From: Bacillus sp. 03113
GTDB lineage: Bacteria > Bacillota > Bacilli > Bacillales > Cytobacillaceae
Length of the DNA: 64,000 nt
NCBI RefSeq assembly: GCF_006546985.1
Contig: NZ_VATK01000013.1
Location: forward strand, 1 to 64,000
Direction of reading: 5' to 3'
Positions 25,972 through 34,553 of the stretch are shown one piece after another. The notes under the pieces were generated by a model. The model did no database searches, had not been told where the DNA came from, and saw nothing but the letters and a program-made list of their open reading frames with translations. Made by a program: the position numbers and the translations under genes. The number at the start of each line of letters is the position of its first letter. The stretch's first letter is position 1.

Positions 25972-26838
25972 ATGAAAATGGACATAAAATGGATCAAAAC
26001 ATTTGTTATTGCAGCAGAATATGAAAACTTTAGAAAAGCATCCGAACAGCTATATTTGACTCAACCAGGAGTTACAAAACATATAAAAAGATTAGAGAGT
26101 GAACTAGGTATTCCATTGTTTGAACGAAATGGTAAGCATGTTTCTCTTACGAATGCGGGTGAAAAATTTCTTTCAATAGCGAAAGGATTGATTAACACAT
26201 TTGAAGAAGGGATGGAGGAGTTTGAAGGATGGAAGCAGGGATATAATCGGAAATTAGTCATTGCTGTTGCACCTCAAATCGCAGCATCTATGCTTCCCTC
26301 GCTACTTAGGTCCTTTATCGATGAAAACCCAACGATTGAAGTGATTATCAATGTGACAAAGTCATTTGAAATTGGTGAAACAGTAGACAGTGGGAAGGCA
26401 GATATTGGACTATCTAGAATGGAGCCCATTCAACATAATGTATACTCTAAGGTGATTCATCGTGACCCTGTTATTATGGTAGCTTCGTACAAAGAGGAAA
26501 ACCAAGATGACAGCGAACTGCTTAAAAGATACCGACTTTTAACCAACAACCACCCTACTTATTGGGAAGAGCTTTTATCTGAAATTAAAAGTGTGTATCC
26601 TAAAGTTCGGACACTGCCTGTTACACAAATTGAAATTACAAAACAATTGATTGAAATAGGGTTGGGAGTTTCCTATTTACCTTTTTCAATGGTGCAATCA
26701 GAATTAAAAAATAAGAAACTTGTTGAAATTAAACAAACTAATATTCAACTTCCTTTTTCTCTCACGTATGTAGTCACAAAAAAAGAAACAGAGGAAGTAA
26801 AAACTTTTATGACTTTCATAAACGAAGCTTTTTCTTAA
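25972..26838 (+). CDS. LysR family transcriptional regulator
   Basis: About 288 residues. The N-terminal winged helix (residues 4-62) has the LysR pattern FRKASEQLYLTQPGVTKHIKRLE. The remainder is a periplasmic-binding-protein-like effector domain. The start at 25972 suits GGGGAG; a GTG at 25966 overlaps that site and an ATG at 25978 is also possible. Divergent from the methyltransferase, which is the probable target. The effector is unknown. Confidence 0.88.
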   Translation: MKMDIKWIKTFVIAAEYENFRKASEQLYLTQPGVTKHIKRLESELGIPLFERNGKHVSLTNAGEKFLSIAKGLINTFEEGMEEFEGWKQGYNRKLVIAVAPQIAASMLPSLLRSFIDENPTIEVIINVTKSFEIGETVDSGKADIGLSRMEPIQHNVYSKVIHRDPVIMVASYKEENQDDSELLKRYRLLTNNHPTYWEELLSEIKSVYPKVRTLPVTQIEITKQLIEIGLGVSYLPFSMVQSELKNKKLVEIKQTNIQLPFSLTYVVTKKETEEVKTFMTFINEAFS

Positions 26839-26911
26839 ATTGTTACATAAAAGGAGATTTTCAATCCAAAGCTTAAATTACAATTCTTTAAAAAATTTAT
26901 TAAAAAAAGCA

Positions 26912-26940
26912 TTGACTTCGAGATATTTATGTAATATTAT
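26912..26940 (+). promoter_or_regulatory. sigma-A promoter of the mhq cluster
   Basis: TTGACT (26912-26917), a 17-base spacer and TATTAT (26935-26940) stand directly before the MhqR-like operator. This gives the classic layout of a repressor-blocked promoter. Confidence 0.7.
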
Positions 26941-26958
26941 TATCTCATATTCAAGATA
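26941..26958. promoter_or_regulatory. MhqR-like operator 1
   Basis: TATCTCATATTCAAGATA matches 15 of 18 positions of the remembered B. subtilis MhqR operator TATCTCGAATTCGAGATA. It abuts the -10 box. Further AATTCGA repeats lie just downstream (26963-26985). Confidence 0.65.
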
Positions 26959-27008
26959 AATTAATTCGAAATAAATTAATTCGAGACAAATTTGATAGGG
27001 GTGGTGAG

Positions 27009-27422
27009 ATGAATGAGGAATTAGCTCTTAAAACATTCGTGGTATTTATGAAGGCCACAAAGTCGGTTCAAGATAAGATGAAAATCGACTTAAACAAATA
27101 TGGCTTAACGTGGACAGAGTTTTCTGTATTAGAAATCCTTTATCGAAATGGAAAACAAACGGTTCAGCAAATTTCGAAAGCAGTTCTTCTTGCAAGTAGT
27201 TCCATGACTTATGTCATTGATAAGCTGCAGGAAAGAGAGTACTTAATACGAAGCGATTGTCGTCAGGATCGAAGAACTGTGTATGTGTCCATTACGGATA
27301 AAGGGAAAGCCTTAATGGATCGATGCATTCCTGAGCATCAAAAATTTATACAAGATTTGTTTCAAGAAATAAACCTTGATGAGAAAAAAATGATGATAAG
27401 CTTACTTGGGAAAATCAATTAA
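27009..27422 (+). CDS. mhqR: MarR family repressor, MhqR-like
   Basis: A 137-residue MarR-type winged helix protein. The recognition region is VQQISKAVLLASSSMTYVID and the wing is RSDCRQDRRTVYVSITDKG. B. subtilis MhqR represses genes for detoxifying hydroquinones, catechol and other quinone-like electrophiles. The symbol rests on domain type, the downstream DoxX/dioxygenase/hydrolase genes and two operator matches. It is first in the cluster and probably autoregulated. One cysteine lies in RSDCRQD. Confidence 0.82.
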   Translation: MNEELALKTFVVFMKATKSVQDKMKIDLNKYGLTWTEFSVLEILYRNGKQTVQQISKAVLLASSSMTYVIDKLQEREYLIRSDCRQDRRTVYVSITDKGKALMDRCIPEHQKFIQDLFQEINLDEKKMMISLLGKIN

Positions 27423-27451
27423 TAAAATTATATTATTAGGAGGAAAAAATA

Positions 27452-27850
27452 ATGTTGGATTTAGGATTATTAATTATTCGTTTAGTGATTGGGTTATTAT
27501 TTATTGGTCATGGTGCTCAAAAATTGTTTGGCTGGTTCGGTGGTTATGGTTTAAAAGGAACAGGTGGATGGTTTGAATCTATTGGGATGAAGCCTGGTTT
27601 CGCAGTTGCTTTATTAGCTGGATTATCAGAATTAATAGGTGGAATATTATTTGCTGCAGGGCTGTTAACACCAATCGGAGGCTTACTCATTGCGGCAACA
27701 ATGGTAATCGCAATTGCAAAGGTTCACGGTGCAAATGGTCTTTGGGCAACTTCAAATGGATATGAGTATAATTTAACATTGTTAGCAGTTGCGATTGGAA
27801 TTGCACTTGTTGGACCAGGTAAATATGCAATTGATGCTCTTTTATTCTAA
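27452..27850 (+). CDS. mhqP: DoxX family membrane protein, MhqP-like
   Basis: 132 residues with four hydrophobic segments and the DoxX signature LLFIGHGAQKLFGWFGGYG near the N terminus. MhqP (YdfP) in B. subtilis is a membrane-bound DoxX protein of the MhqR regulon, thought to act in quinone/redox stress. The ribosome site is AGGAGG, and the gene lies 29 bases after mhqR. Confidence 0.85.
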   Translation: MLDLGLLIIRLVIGLLFIGHGAQKLFGWFGGYGLKGTGGWFESIGMKPGFAVALLAGLSELIGGILFAAGLLTPIGGLLIAATMVIAIAKVHGANGLWATSNGYEYNLTLLAVAIGIALVGPGKYAIDALLF

Positions 27851-27852
27851 AA

Positions 27853-27870
27853 TATCTCGAAATAAAGATA
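27853..27870. promoter_or_regulatory. MhqR-like operator 2
   Basis: TATCTCGAAATAAAGATA matches 15 of 18 positions of the remembered MhqR box and lies 58 bases before the dioxygenase gene, followed by another TTAATTCGA motif. This suggests a second regulated promoter inside the cluster. Confidence 0.6.
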
Positions 27871-27928
27871 CTTTAATTCGAATGATTGTCTAATATAAAA
27901 ATAATGGTTATGGAAAGAGGGGAACAAA

Positions 27929-28867
27929 ATGACAAAAAAATCAATGGGTATTCATCATATTACAGCAATAGTAGGTCATCCTCAAGAAAACGTCGATTTT
28001 TATGCAGGAGTGTTAGGTTTACGCTTAGTAAAGCAAACGGTGAATTTTGATGATCCAGGAACATATCACCTATATTTTGGGAATGATGTAGGAAAACCAG
28101 GAACAATCATTACGTTTTTCCCATGGCCTGGAGCATATCAAGGGAAAATTGGTGATGGGCAAGTTGGAGTAACCTCTTACGTCGTACCAAAAGGTGCCTT
28201 TGAATTCTGGGAAAAAAGACTTGATCAATTTAATATTTCATATAGTAAAATGCAAAGATTTGGTGAGGAGTACTTAGAATTTGATGATCCTCACGGCTTA
28301 CATGTAGAATTGGTAGAAAGAGAAGAAGGGGAAAAGAATCATTGGAGCGTTGGAGAGGTAACACCTGATGTAGCAATTAAAGGATTTGGAGGGGCTACAT
28401 TATTGTCAGCAAAGCCAGATAAAACAGCTGAATTGCTGGAAAAGGTTATGGGACTCGTCAAAGTTGGAGAAGAAGGGGATCTTGTTCGCTTCAAAGCCTC
28501 AGGTGATATTGGAAATGTCATTGATTTAAAATTAACTTCCGTTGGACATGGAAAAATGGGGGTAGGTACCGTTCATCATATTGCATGGCGTGCAAAGGAT
28601 GATGACGATCAATTAGATTGGAAAAAGCATGTAGAACAAAACGGATATGGAGTTACACCTGTTCAAGACAGAAATTATTTCAATGCCATTTATTTTAGAG
28701 AGCATGGTGAAATATTATTTGAAATAGCGACAGACCCTCCAGGATTTGCCCATGATGAATCACAAGAAACAATGGGGTCAGCATTAAAACTGCCATCACA
28801 ATATGAACCGCATAGAGAAAAAATTGAACGTGTTTTAATTCCGATTAAAGTAAGAGAATTGGTGTAA
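27929..28867 (+). CDS. mhqO: ring-cleaving glyoxalase/dioxygenase, MhqO-like
   Basis: 312 residues with two vicinal-oxygen-chelate (glyoxalase/bleomycin-resistance) modules, about 6-140 and 150-300. Putative metal ligands lie in GIHHITAIVG, VHHIAWRA and FREHGEILFEIATDPPGF. MhqO/MhqE proteins are ring-cleavage dioxygenases for hydroquinones and catechols. GAAAGAGGGGAA serves as ribosome site. B. subtilis has MhqO and the paralogue MhqE, and I cannot separate the two here. Confidence 0.88.
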   Translation: MTKKSMGIHHITAIVGHPQENVDFYAGVLGLRLVKQTVNFDDPGTYHLYFGNDVGKPGTIITFFPWPGAYQGKIGDGQVGVTSYVVPKGAFEFWEKRLDQFNISYSKMQRFGEEYLEFDDPHGLHVELVEREEGEKNHWSVGEVTPDVAIKGFGGATLLSAKPDKTAELLEKVMGLVKVGEEGDLVRFKASGDIGNVIDLKLTSVGHGKMGVGTVHHIAWRAKDDDDQLDWKKHVEQNGYGVTPVQDRNYFNAIYFREHGEILFEIATDPPGFAHDESQETMGSALKLPSQYEPHREKIERVLIPIKVRELV

Positions 28868-28884
28868 ACGTTTGATCTCTAAAA

Positions 28885-28914
28885 GATCAGGTGGAGTGGC
28901 AGCTTCACCTGATC
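28885..28914. repeat. palindromic hairpin (REP-like), copy 2
   Basis: A 12-bp stem, GATCAGGTGGAG with CTTCACCTGATC (one G-U pair), has a TGGCAG loop and no T run. An alternative pairing of GTTTGATC (28870) with GATCAAAC (28911-28918) is mutually exclusive with it. The stem is nearly the same as that at 20137. Confidence 0.7.
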
Positions 28915-28939
28915 AAACATAAAATCAGGGGGAATATCA

Positions 28940-29548
28940 TTGATTTCGATTGATCCAGCCGACAATACGGAAAGAGAAAATTATAAATTATTAATTGGAA
29001 GTGTTGTTCCTAGACCGATAGCATTTGTAACTTCAGTATCCAAGGATGGAACATTGAATGGTGCGCCTTTTAGCTATTTCAATCTTGTTTCTTCTAATCC
29101 ACCGATGATTTCTTTATCAATCCAACGAATGAGCGGACAATTGAAGGATACTGCCCGAAATATTTTAGAGTCAAAGGAATTTGTCGTTCATATTGTTGAT
29201 GAGGAGAACGTTGCGAAGGTAAATGAGACAGCAGCCAATCTTCCACCTAATCAAAGTGAGATTAAGCTTGCTAATTTAACGTCTGTTAGCAGCACAAAAA
29301 TTTCTGTTCCAGGAATTAAGGAAGCAAAGGTTCGATTGGAATGCAAGTTAGAGCATGCCTTACAAATAGGTGGAGAGGATGCTCCTGGAACTGACTTTAT
29401 CATCGGAAAAGTTGTCCATTTTCATATTGATGAAGAAATATATGAGAACGGAAGAATTAATCATCAAATGCTAGGGGCTGTCAGCCGATTAGCTGGAAAT
29501 TATTACGCAAAAATTGGGGATGTCTTTACGATCGAAAGACCTAAGTAG
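28940..29548 (+). CDS. flavin reductase family protein
   Basis: A 202-residue split-barrel FMN-binding protein with GSVVPRPIAFVTSVSKDG at the N terminus and ETAANLPPNQSE in the middle, as in the flavin reductase-like domain family. It may supply or use reduced flavin in quinone or ring metabolism. The start is TTG after GGGGG. It lies within the mhq cluster, between the dioxygenase and the hydrolase, so co-regulation by MhqR is likely. Confidence 0.85.
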   Translation: MISIDPADNTERENYKLLIGSVVPRPIAFVTSVSKDGTLNGAPFSYFNLVSSNPPMISLSIQRMSGQLKDTARNILESKEFVVHIVDEENVAKVNETAANLPPNQSEIKLANLTSVSSTKISVPGIKEAKVRLECKLEHALQIGGEDAPGTDFIIGKVVHFHIDEEIYENGRINHQMLGAVSRLAGNYYAKIGDVFTIERPK

Positions 29549-29588
29549 ATATAGAGGATACTCCTAATTAAGAAAGGGGGTTAATCGA

Positions 29589-30203
29589 ATGAAGCATATT
29601 TTTCAAAAAGGAAAGGACACAGCAAAACCAACCTTTGTTTTACTTCATGGAACAGGGGGGAATGAATTAGACTTATTGCCTCTTGCTGGAAAAATTGATG
29701 ATGAAGCTGCAATATTAAGTGTACGTGGAAACGTTCTGGAAAATGGAATGCCCCGTTTTTTCCGAAGGTTAGCAGAAGGTGTTTTTGATGAAGAGGATCT
29801 CATCTTTCGTACGAAAGAATTGTATGAGTTTTTAAACGAAGCAGCTGTCAAATATGAACTGGACCGTCATAATATGATTGCGATTGGCTATTCAAATGGC
29901 GCCAATATCGCAGGAAGCTTGCTTTTCCATTATCAGGATGCGCTAAAAGGGGCAATTCTACATCATCCAATGGTTCCGAGAAGAGGGATTGATTTACCAG
30001 ATCTTTCAGGGAAATCAGTATTCATTGGGGCTGGCACAAATGATCCGATGTGTACCCCAGAAGAGTCTATTGAACTCCAAAGCTTATTAGAAAAAGCAAA
30101 TGCAAACGTGCATCTTCATTGGGAGAATAGAGGTCATCAATTAACCATTGGAGAAGTAGAGGCTGCAGCTAAATGGTATCAGCAACTTTATCTGCATAAA
30201 TAA
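29589..30203 (+). CDS. mhqD: alpha/beta hydrolase, MhqD-like carboxylesterase
   Basis: 204 residues, phospholipase/carboxylesterase family. The oxyanion motif is LLHGTGGNE, nucleophile GYSNGAN, acid in GTNDPMC and terminal histidine NRGHQLT. MhqD hydrolases belong to the MhqR regulon and probably act on ring-cleavage or conjugated products. The ribosome site is AAAGGGGG. Last gene of the cluster; a terminator follows. Confidence 0.88.
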   Translation: MKHIFQKGKDTAKPTFVLLHGTGGNELDLLPLAGKIDDEAAILSVRGNVLENGMPRFFRRLAEGVFDEEDLIFRTKELYEFLNEAAVKYELDRHNMIAIGYSNGANIAGSLLFHYQDALKGAILHHPMVPRRGIDLPDLSGKSVFIGAGTNDPMCTPEESIELQSLLEKANANVHLHWENRGHQLTIGEVEAAAKWYQQLYLHK

Positions 30204-30237
30204 TAGGACGTTTTAATAATAAATTCGATAAAAAACT

Positions 30238-30268
30238 AGCCAACAGTTTATTTTGGTTGGTTTTTTTC
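30238..30268 (+). terminator. terminator of the mhq cluster
   Basis: AGCCAAC pairs with GTTGGTT (one G-U) around an 11-base loop and ends in seven T. Confidence 0.75.
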
Positions 30269-30431
30269 TTTGGTTACTTTAATTATAAAGTTAAAACTGT
30301 TATTCTGATAAAATATTTCTCGAAAGGGTCTATTCTTCAATATTGTATATGATATAATTTCCATAAAATGTTTTATAGTATATCTTTTTACAGCTATAAG
30401 TACTTTTACATTTAAAAAGGCGGGATTCATT

Positions 30432-30725
30432 TTGTTTTTAGTATTATTAAAATATGAAAAACCAATTAAAGAGGTTGAGAAATATTTAGAAGAGCATGCA
30501 GAATTCCTAGATAAATATTATAGTAAAAAGAAATTTATCTTTTCAGGAAGAAGAAATCCTAGAATTGGCGGTGTTATTTTGGTCAATACGGAGGACCAAA
30601 ATGAAATTCAGGAGATTATTCAAGAGGATCCATTTCATGTGCATGGGATCGCTCATTATGAAATGATTGAATTCTTTCCTACAAAATATGATGAAAATTT
30701 TCGTTCCTTTGTCGAAAATAAGTAG
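30432..30725 (+). CDS. YciI family protein
   Basis: 97 residues with a ferredoxin-like fold of the YciI type (FLVLLKYEKPIKEVEKYLEEH at the N terminus, split by helix/strand pattern; late DPFHVHGIAHYEMIEF). YciI proteins are small, often dimeric and of uncertain function. The DPF...Y region carries the conserved aspartate/histidine pocket. The start is TTG with an AAGGCGGGA site. It stands alone downstream of the mhq cluster and could share its stress role, but nothing in the sequence shows that. Confidence 0.8.
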   Translation: MFLVLLKYEKPIKEVEKYLEEHAEFLDKYYSKKKFIFSGRRNPRIGGVILVNTEDQNEIQEIIQEDPFHVHGIAHYEMIEFFPTKYDENFRSFVENK

Positions 30726-30789
30726 TAATTTGAGTTAACCAAATATGAACGTTTTTAGTTGTAAATATCTCATTTGAAAGGATCGTACA

Positions 30790-31632
30790 TTGGATAAAAA
30801 AATCGCATTGATTACTGGATCATCAAGTGGATTTGGACTATTAATCGCTTTAGAGCTAGCCAAAAATGGGTTTTATGTAGTTGCTACGATGCGTGATCAA
30901 GCAAAAAAAAGAAAGCTTTTGGATGAAGCAATCGCACTAGGGATCGAAAAGAATATACAAATTCACGAATTAGATGTCACCTTAAAGACTTCAATAGAAA
31001 AAGTACCCCAACTTCTAAAGAAATTAGGAAGAATAGACATCTTAATCAATAATGCAGGCTATGCAGCAGCTGGGTTTGCAGAAGATATCCACATGGATGA
31101 ATATCGCAGACAATTTGAGACGAATTTTTTTGGAGCAGTTGCAGTGACTCAAGCTTGTCTTCCGATGATGCGTGAGCAAGGAAAAGGAACGATTATTAAT
31201 ATTAGCAGTATTAGCGGAAGAATGGGTTTCCCAGGGCTTTCCCCATATGTCGCCTCTAAGCATGCAATAGAAGGCTGGAGTGAATGCTTGCGGCTGGAAA
31301 TGAAACCGTATGGAATTAACGTTGTCCTTGTGGAGCCAGGTTCATACCAAACCGAGATTTGGACATCTGGGAAACAAGTTTCAAAGAAGTCATTAAATCC
31401 TAAGTCTCCCTACTTTGAATATATGAACCGAATTGAAAGACAGTTGGAAAAAAGTGAAGCTACCTTTGGTGACCCTAAAGAGGTTGCTGAACTAATCGTT
31501 CGCATTTTGACTCAAAAGAAAATTCATTTTAGATACCCGATAGGGAATGGGGTTAAGTTTGTTTTATTCTTAAGAAAATGCATTTCTTGGAACTTGTGGG
31601 AAACACTCTTTTTAAAAAAATTAAAAAATTAG
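30790..31632 (+). CDS. short-chain dehydrogenase/reductase
   Basis: A 280-residue classical SDR. The cofactor motif is TGSSSGFG (residues 9-16), NNAG lies near 90 and the catalytic triad is S (ISSISG), YVASK (Y, K). The 280-residue length and ATMRD after the second strand suggest NADP preference. The start is TTG with GAAAGGATC upstream. Substrate unknown. It ends in a bidirectional terminator shared with the convergent hydrolase. Confidence 0.88.
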   Translation: MDKKIALITGSSSGFGLLIALELAKNGFYVVATMRDQAKKRKLLDEAIALGIEKNIQIHELDVTLKTSIEKVPQLLKKLGRIDILINNAGYAAAGFAEDIHMDEYRRQFETNFFGAVAVTQACLPMMREQGKGTIINISSISGRMGFPGLSPYVASKHAIEGWSECLRLEMKPYGINVVLVEPGSYQTEIWTSGKQVSKKSLNPKSPYFEYMNRIERQLEKSEATFGDPKEVAELIVRILTQKKIHFRYPIGNGVKFVLFLRKCISWNLWETLFLKKLKN

Positions 31633-31637
31633 ATACA

Positions 31638-31679
31638 ATCAAAACATCCTCGTCAAAAATAAAACGAGGATGTTTTGAT
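31638..31679. terminator. bidirectional terminator
   Basis: A perfect 16-bp stem, ATCAAAACATCCTCGT with ACGAGGATGTTTTGAT, has a 10-base loop between convergent genes. Confidence 0.9.
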
Positions 31680-31681
31680 GT

Positions 31682-32611
31682 CTATTGAACAAAATTTAAT
31701 ATTTCTTGATTAAATTTATCCTTTTCATCATAAAAAAGTCCATGACCACTTTTTTCAAAACGGACAAGCTTCGAATTTTTAATTCCTTTGTGCATTTCAA
31801 TCGCTAAAGGAAACGTACAAACCTTGTCATTGGCACCATGTAAGATGAGTGTCGGTACATTTATTTTTGGTAAGTCGGCTCTTAAATCCTCATCCCGAAG
31901 AGCTTCTAATCCTTTAATCGTTGCATGTGGATTTGCGTCTATCCCAAGCTGATTAAACCATTGGTGAAAAGCAGGAGAATGCTGCTGATAAAAAAAGGTT
32001 TTTCCGAAATCCTCAATGGTTTTTGGACGATCCTGATAGGTACTCATAATCAGAGCGTCTACTTCTTTTTTAGGCGTACCGTACGGAAAGTCATTTCTTT
32101 TTGTAAAAACAGGAGCAGCAGCACCAAAGAGCATTAATTTAGAAACTTTATGCCCGCCGTGCCTTGCCATATAGCGAATTGAAACAGCTCCCCCCATTGA
32201 AAATCCTGCAAGAGTAACATCCTCCAATTTTAATTGATCAATGACTTCTTTTATATCATCTGCCATTCGATCATACGTATATCCATCCCAAGGATGATCA
32301 GATTTTCCATATCCTCTAAGATCAATTCCGATAAAACGTATCCCTTTTGATGGAAGAATATTTTCCTGATATTCGTACATTTTATAATTTACTGGCCAAC
32401 CATGAATAAACACTACCGGCTTTCCTTTTCCCACATCTTCTACATATAGTTTTACATTTTTTTCAACTCGAACGTAATGTCCGTGCATATGCCCCCTGTG
32501 TCTCTTAAAAGAGGGGGTTTTAGCCTTTGCATCTGCAAATTCTGGTGAAACACTGAAAATGGATGTAAATAAAAATAAAATGAGGCTTATAAATAAAACT
32601 TTCGTTTTCAA
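31682..32611 (-). CDS. secreted alpha/beta hydrolase
   Basis: 309 residues with an N-terminal signal peptide (KTKVLFISLILFLFTSIFS, then ADAKA as a likely cleavage site). The hydrolase core resembles non-haem chloroperoxidase/esterase proteins: HGWP oxyanion motif, nucleophile GFSMGGA, acid D in HGANDKV and histidine SGHGLFYD. It probably acts outside the membrane. A His-rich stretch (KRHRGHMHGHY) follows the signal peptide. The start is TTG with a strong AAAGGAGG site. Substrate unknown. Confidence 0.87.
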   Translation of the reverse strand: MKTKVLFISLILFLFTSIFSVSPEFADAKAKTPSFKRHRGHMHGHYVRVEKNVKLYVEDVGKGKPVVFIHGWPVNYKMYEYQENILPSKGIRFIGIDLRGYGKSDHPWDGYTYDRMADDIKEVIDQLKLEDVTLAGFSMGGAVSIRYMARHGGHKVSKLMLFGAAAPVFTKRNDFPYGTPKKEVDALIMSTYQDRPKTIEDFGKTFFYQQHSPAFHQWFNQLGIDANPHATIKGLEALRDEDLRADLPKINVPTLILHGANDKVCTFPLAIEMHKGIKNSKLVRFEKSGHGLFYDEKDKFNQEILNFVQ

Positions 32612-32814
32612 AGAAAATTCCTCCTTTATAAGTTGAGACCATCAACATTTCACCTTATTTTCCCTCAAATTTTTCATCTCATTCCATTGATCTGATAAAG
32701 AAGTAAATCTGCACCATTTCCAAGCAAGCGAGCAAGGAATGCCAATGCTTCACAAAAAAAATGAAAGAGTACTTAACGAAGAAAAATAAGAATGATGAAC
32801 CGTTTATATAGAAG

Positions 32815-32851
32815 AAAAAGCTAGGGCTGTATTATACATCCCTAGCTTTTT
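32815..32851. terminator. bidirectional terminator
   Basis: A perfect 12-bp stem, AAAAAGCTAGGG with CCCTAGCTTTTT, lies downstream of the HupE-like gene. The remainder of the 263-base gap to the hydrolase start holds no clear gene. Confidence 0.85.
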
Positions 32852-32874
32852 AACGACACTTCGTTTTTTCTTTT

Positions 32875-34137
32875 TTATAGAATTCTATCAATAAGCCAGT
32901 ACAAGCCTACAACGCTAATCATAATTGAAACAATATTTATAACCTGAGTTTGCCAACGAATTTTTCTAAGATACCAAATGAATGGGAACATGATTATAAG
33001 TACAACAATCTGACCTATCTCCACACCAAGATTGAATGAGAAGAGTGGGAGTGTGAATTGCTTTCCTAATTTTCCAATTATGATATCGGCGAAACCAAAG
33101 CCGTGTATTAATCCAAAAAATAATGTAATAAGCCAACGCCATTTTATTGACTTTTTGAATATATTTTCAATAGCAACATAGACAATACTAAGTGCAATGA
33201 GTGGTTCGATAATGGTTCCAGGAATGATGACAATTTCTGAGGCTGCTAATGCTAAAGTTATACTATGTCCGACAGTAAAAGCTGTCAATATTTTAAGGTA
33301 TTCACGGTATGTACCCCTTGCAAGCAATAGGCCGAATAAAAAAAGTAAATGATCAAATCCTGACCAAATATGCTTCATACCCAACACTAAATAATCCTTA
33401 AATCCTAGCCTTTCATCGTTAGCTTTACTGCTTTCTGAATGACTGTTATTCGAAATAGTATTGCTGTTATTAGAGCTATTGTCATCATTGTGGCTGTTAG
33501 TTGCATTAGAGTCATTGTTATCAACACTAGCGTCATTAGATTGGTTGTTCTTGTTTTCAGGCGTACCATTTTGAATACTGCCGTTTTCAGAATGATTGTT
33601 TGCTAAGTTAGCTTGACCTTGTAAAATATTGTCCTGCTTAGTGAATACATGTTCAATTACTTTATCGCCAATATAAATCGAAGTGAAGTTTTGGTGATTC
33701 ACGTCAATTCCATTATAAAAAATATTGTAGTCAATTTCATACTCTTCAACTGGCTCATCAAAAACAAACTCCAAATTGACACGGAACATAGAAAAATTAA
33801 ACCTTTTCGTTTGTTCAATGGAAGTCACTTTGGCTTCCCCTTTAATTCCATTATTTATGAATGAAAGGTTTTTTAATACAAATTGTTCAATTTCAGACTT
33901 GGACTGGCTGACTTCAGTTTCTTTCATATAACCGTCCTGGTTTTTATCGATATTTAATAAACCACCAAGAAGATCTGCTAATAAAAATAAATCATAGTTT
34001 ACTTTATTGCCTTCTATTTTAACTTCGGAATAGCCTACTGATCCCGAATGAGCTTCAACTTTTTGAGTTTGAAAGAATGAAAGTGAAATAAATAGTATGA
34101 AACAAATCTTGAAAAAGTGCTTTGTTTTCCGATACAT
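32875..34137 (-). CDS. HupE/UreJ-like membrane protein with extracytoplasmic domain
   Basis: About 420 residues. A signal peptide (FFKICFILFISLSFF) precedes a ~160-residue outside domain with an EF-hand-like loop DKNQDGYMKETE. A ~70-residue Asn/Ser-rich linker (about 190-260) leads to a C-terminal membrane domain of about six helices with the HupE/UreJ_2 motifs IWSGFDHLLFLFGLLLA, FTVGHSITL and FFGLIHGFGFA. The histidines suggest metal (nickel/cobalt-like) transport, but the substrate is not proven for this subfamily. The ATG at 34137 has an AAAGGAG site; an in-frame start 35 codons upstream lacks one. Confidence 0.78.
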   Translation of the reverse strand: MYRKTKHFFKICFILFISLSFFQTQKVEAHSGSVGYSEVKIEGNKVNYDLFLLADLLGGLLNIDKNQDGYMKETEVSQSKSEIEQFVLKNLSFINNGIKGEAKVTSIEQTKRFNFSMFRVNLEFVFDEPVEEYEIDYNIFYNGIDVNHQNFTSIYIGDKVIEHVFTKQDNILQGQANLANNHSENGSIQNGTPENKNNQSNDASVDNNDSNATNSHNDDNSSNNSNTISNNSHSESSKANDERLGFKDYLVLGMKHIWSGFDHLLFLFGLLLARGTYREYLKILTAFTVGHSITLALAASEIVIIPGTIIEPLIALSIVYVAIENIFKKSIKWRWLITLFFGLIHGFGFADIIIGKLGKQFTLPLFSFNLGVEIGQIVVLIIMFPFIWYLRKIRWQTQVINIVSIMISVVGLYWLIDRIL

Positions 34138-34242
34138 GAAATGTTTTTCTCCTTTGTTAGTAGTAATAGGGACTCTTTTAGATAATACTGACACAAGTCT
34201 TATGCATGTAAGATTCTTTAAACTTGCATGCATAAGACTCAT

Positions 34243-34553
34243 TTTATTAAACGGATGTTAAGAAATATTAAACGAAATGTAAAGAAATCCTATTTATTTG
34301 TAAATAAACCCAAATAAAGAAAATAGAGGGTTGATAATCTATTGATAGTACAAATACATATGGAACTAAGAAAACTTAACAAAAAAGTACTTAATTTATC
34401 ATTTTTTATAAAAAATTGTAAAGAAATCCTTTATTTTCATTTACAAAGTTTAGAAAAAATTAATAGTTTTTTACATTTAAATAGTTAGTTCTTAACAATG
34501 GTGTCATAAAATTGTCGAGAAATGTAAATTTTAAGGGTAATAAGGAGGAAGTA
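34243..34553. other. AT-rich divergent regulatory gap with direct repeats
   Basis: TGTAAAGAAATCCT occurs exactly twice (34278-34291 and 34417-34430). TTAACA-like hexamers also recur (34375, 34495), which could suit PhoP or another tandem-repeat-binding regulator of the downstream phosphoesterase; this is speculative. No gene seen. Confidence 0.5.
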
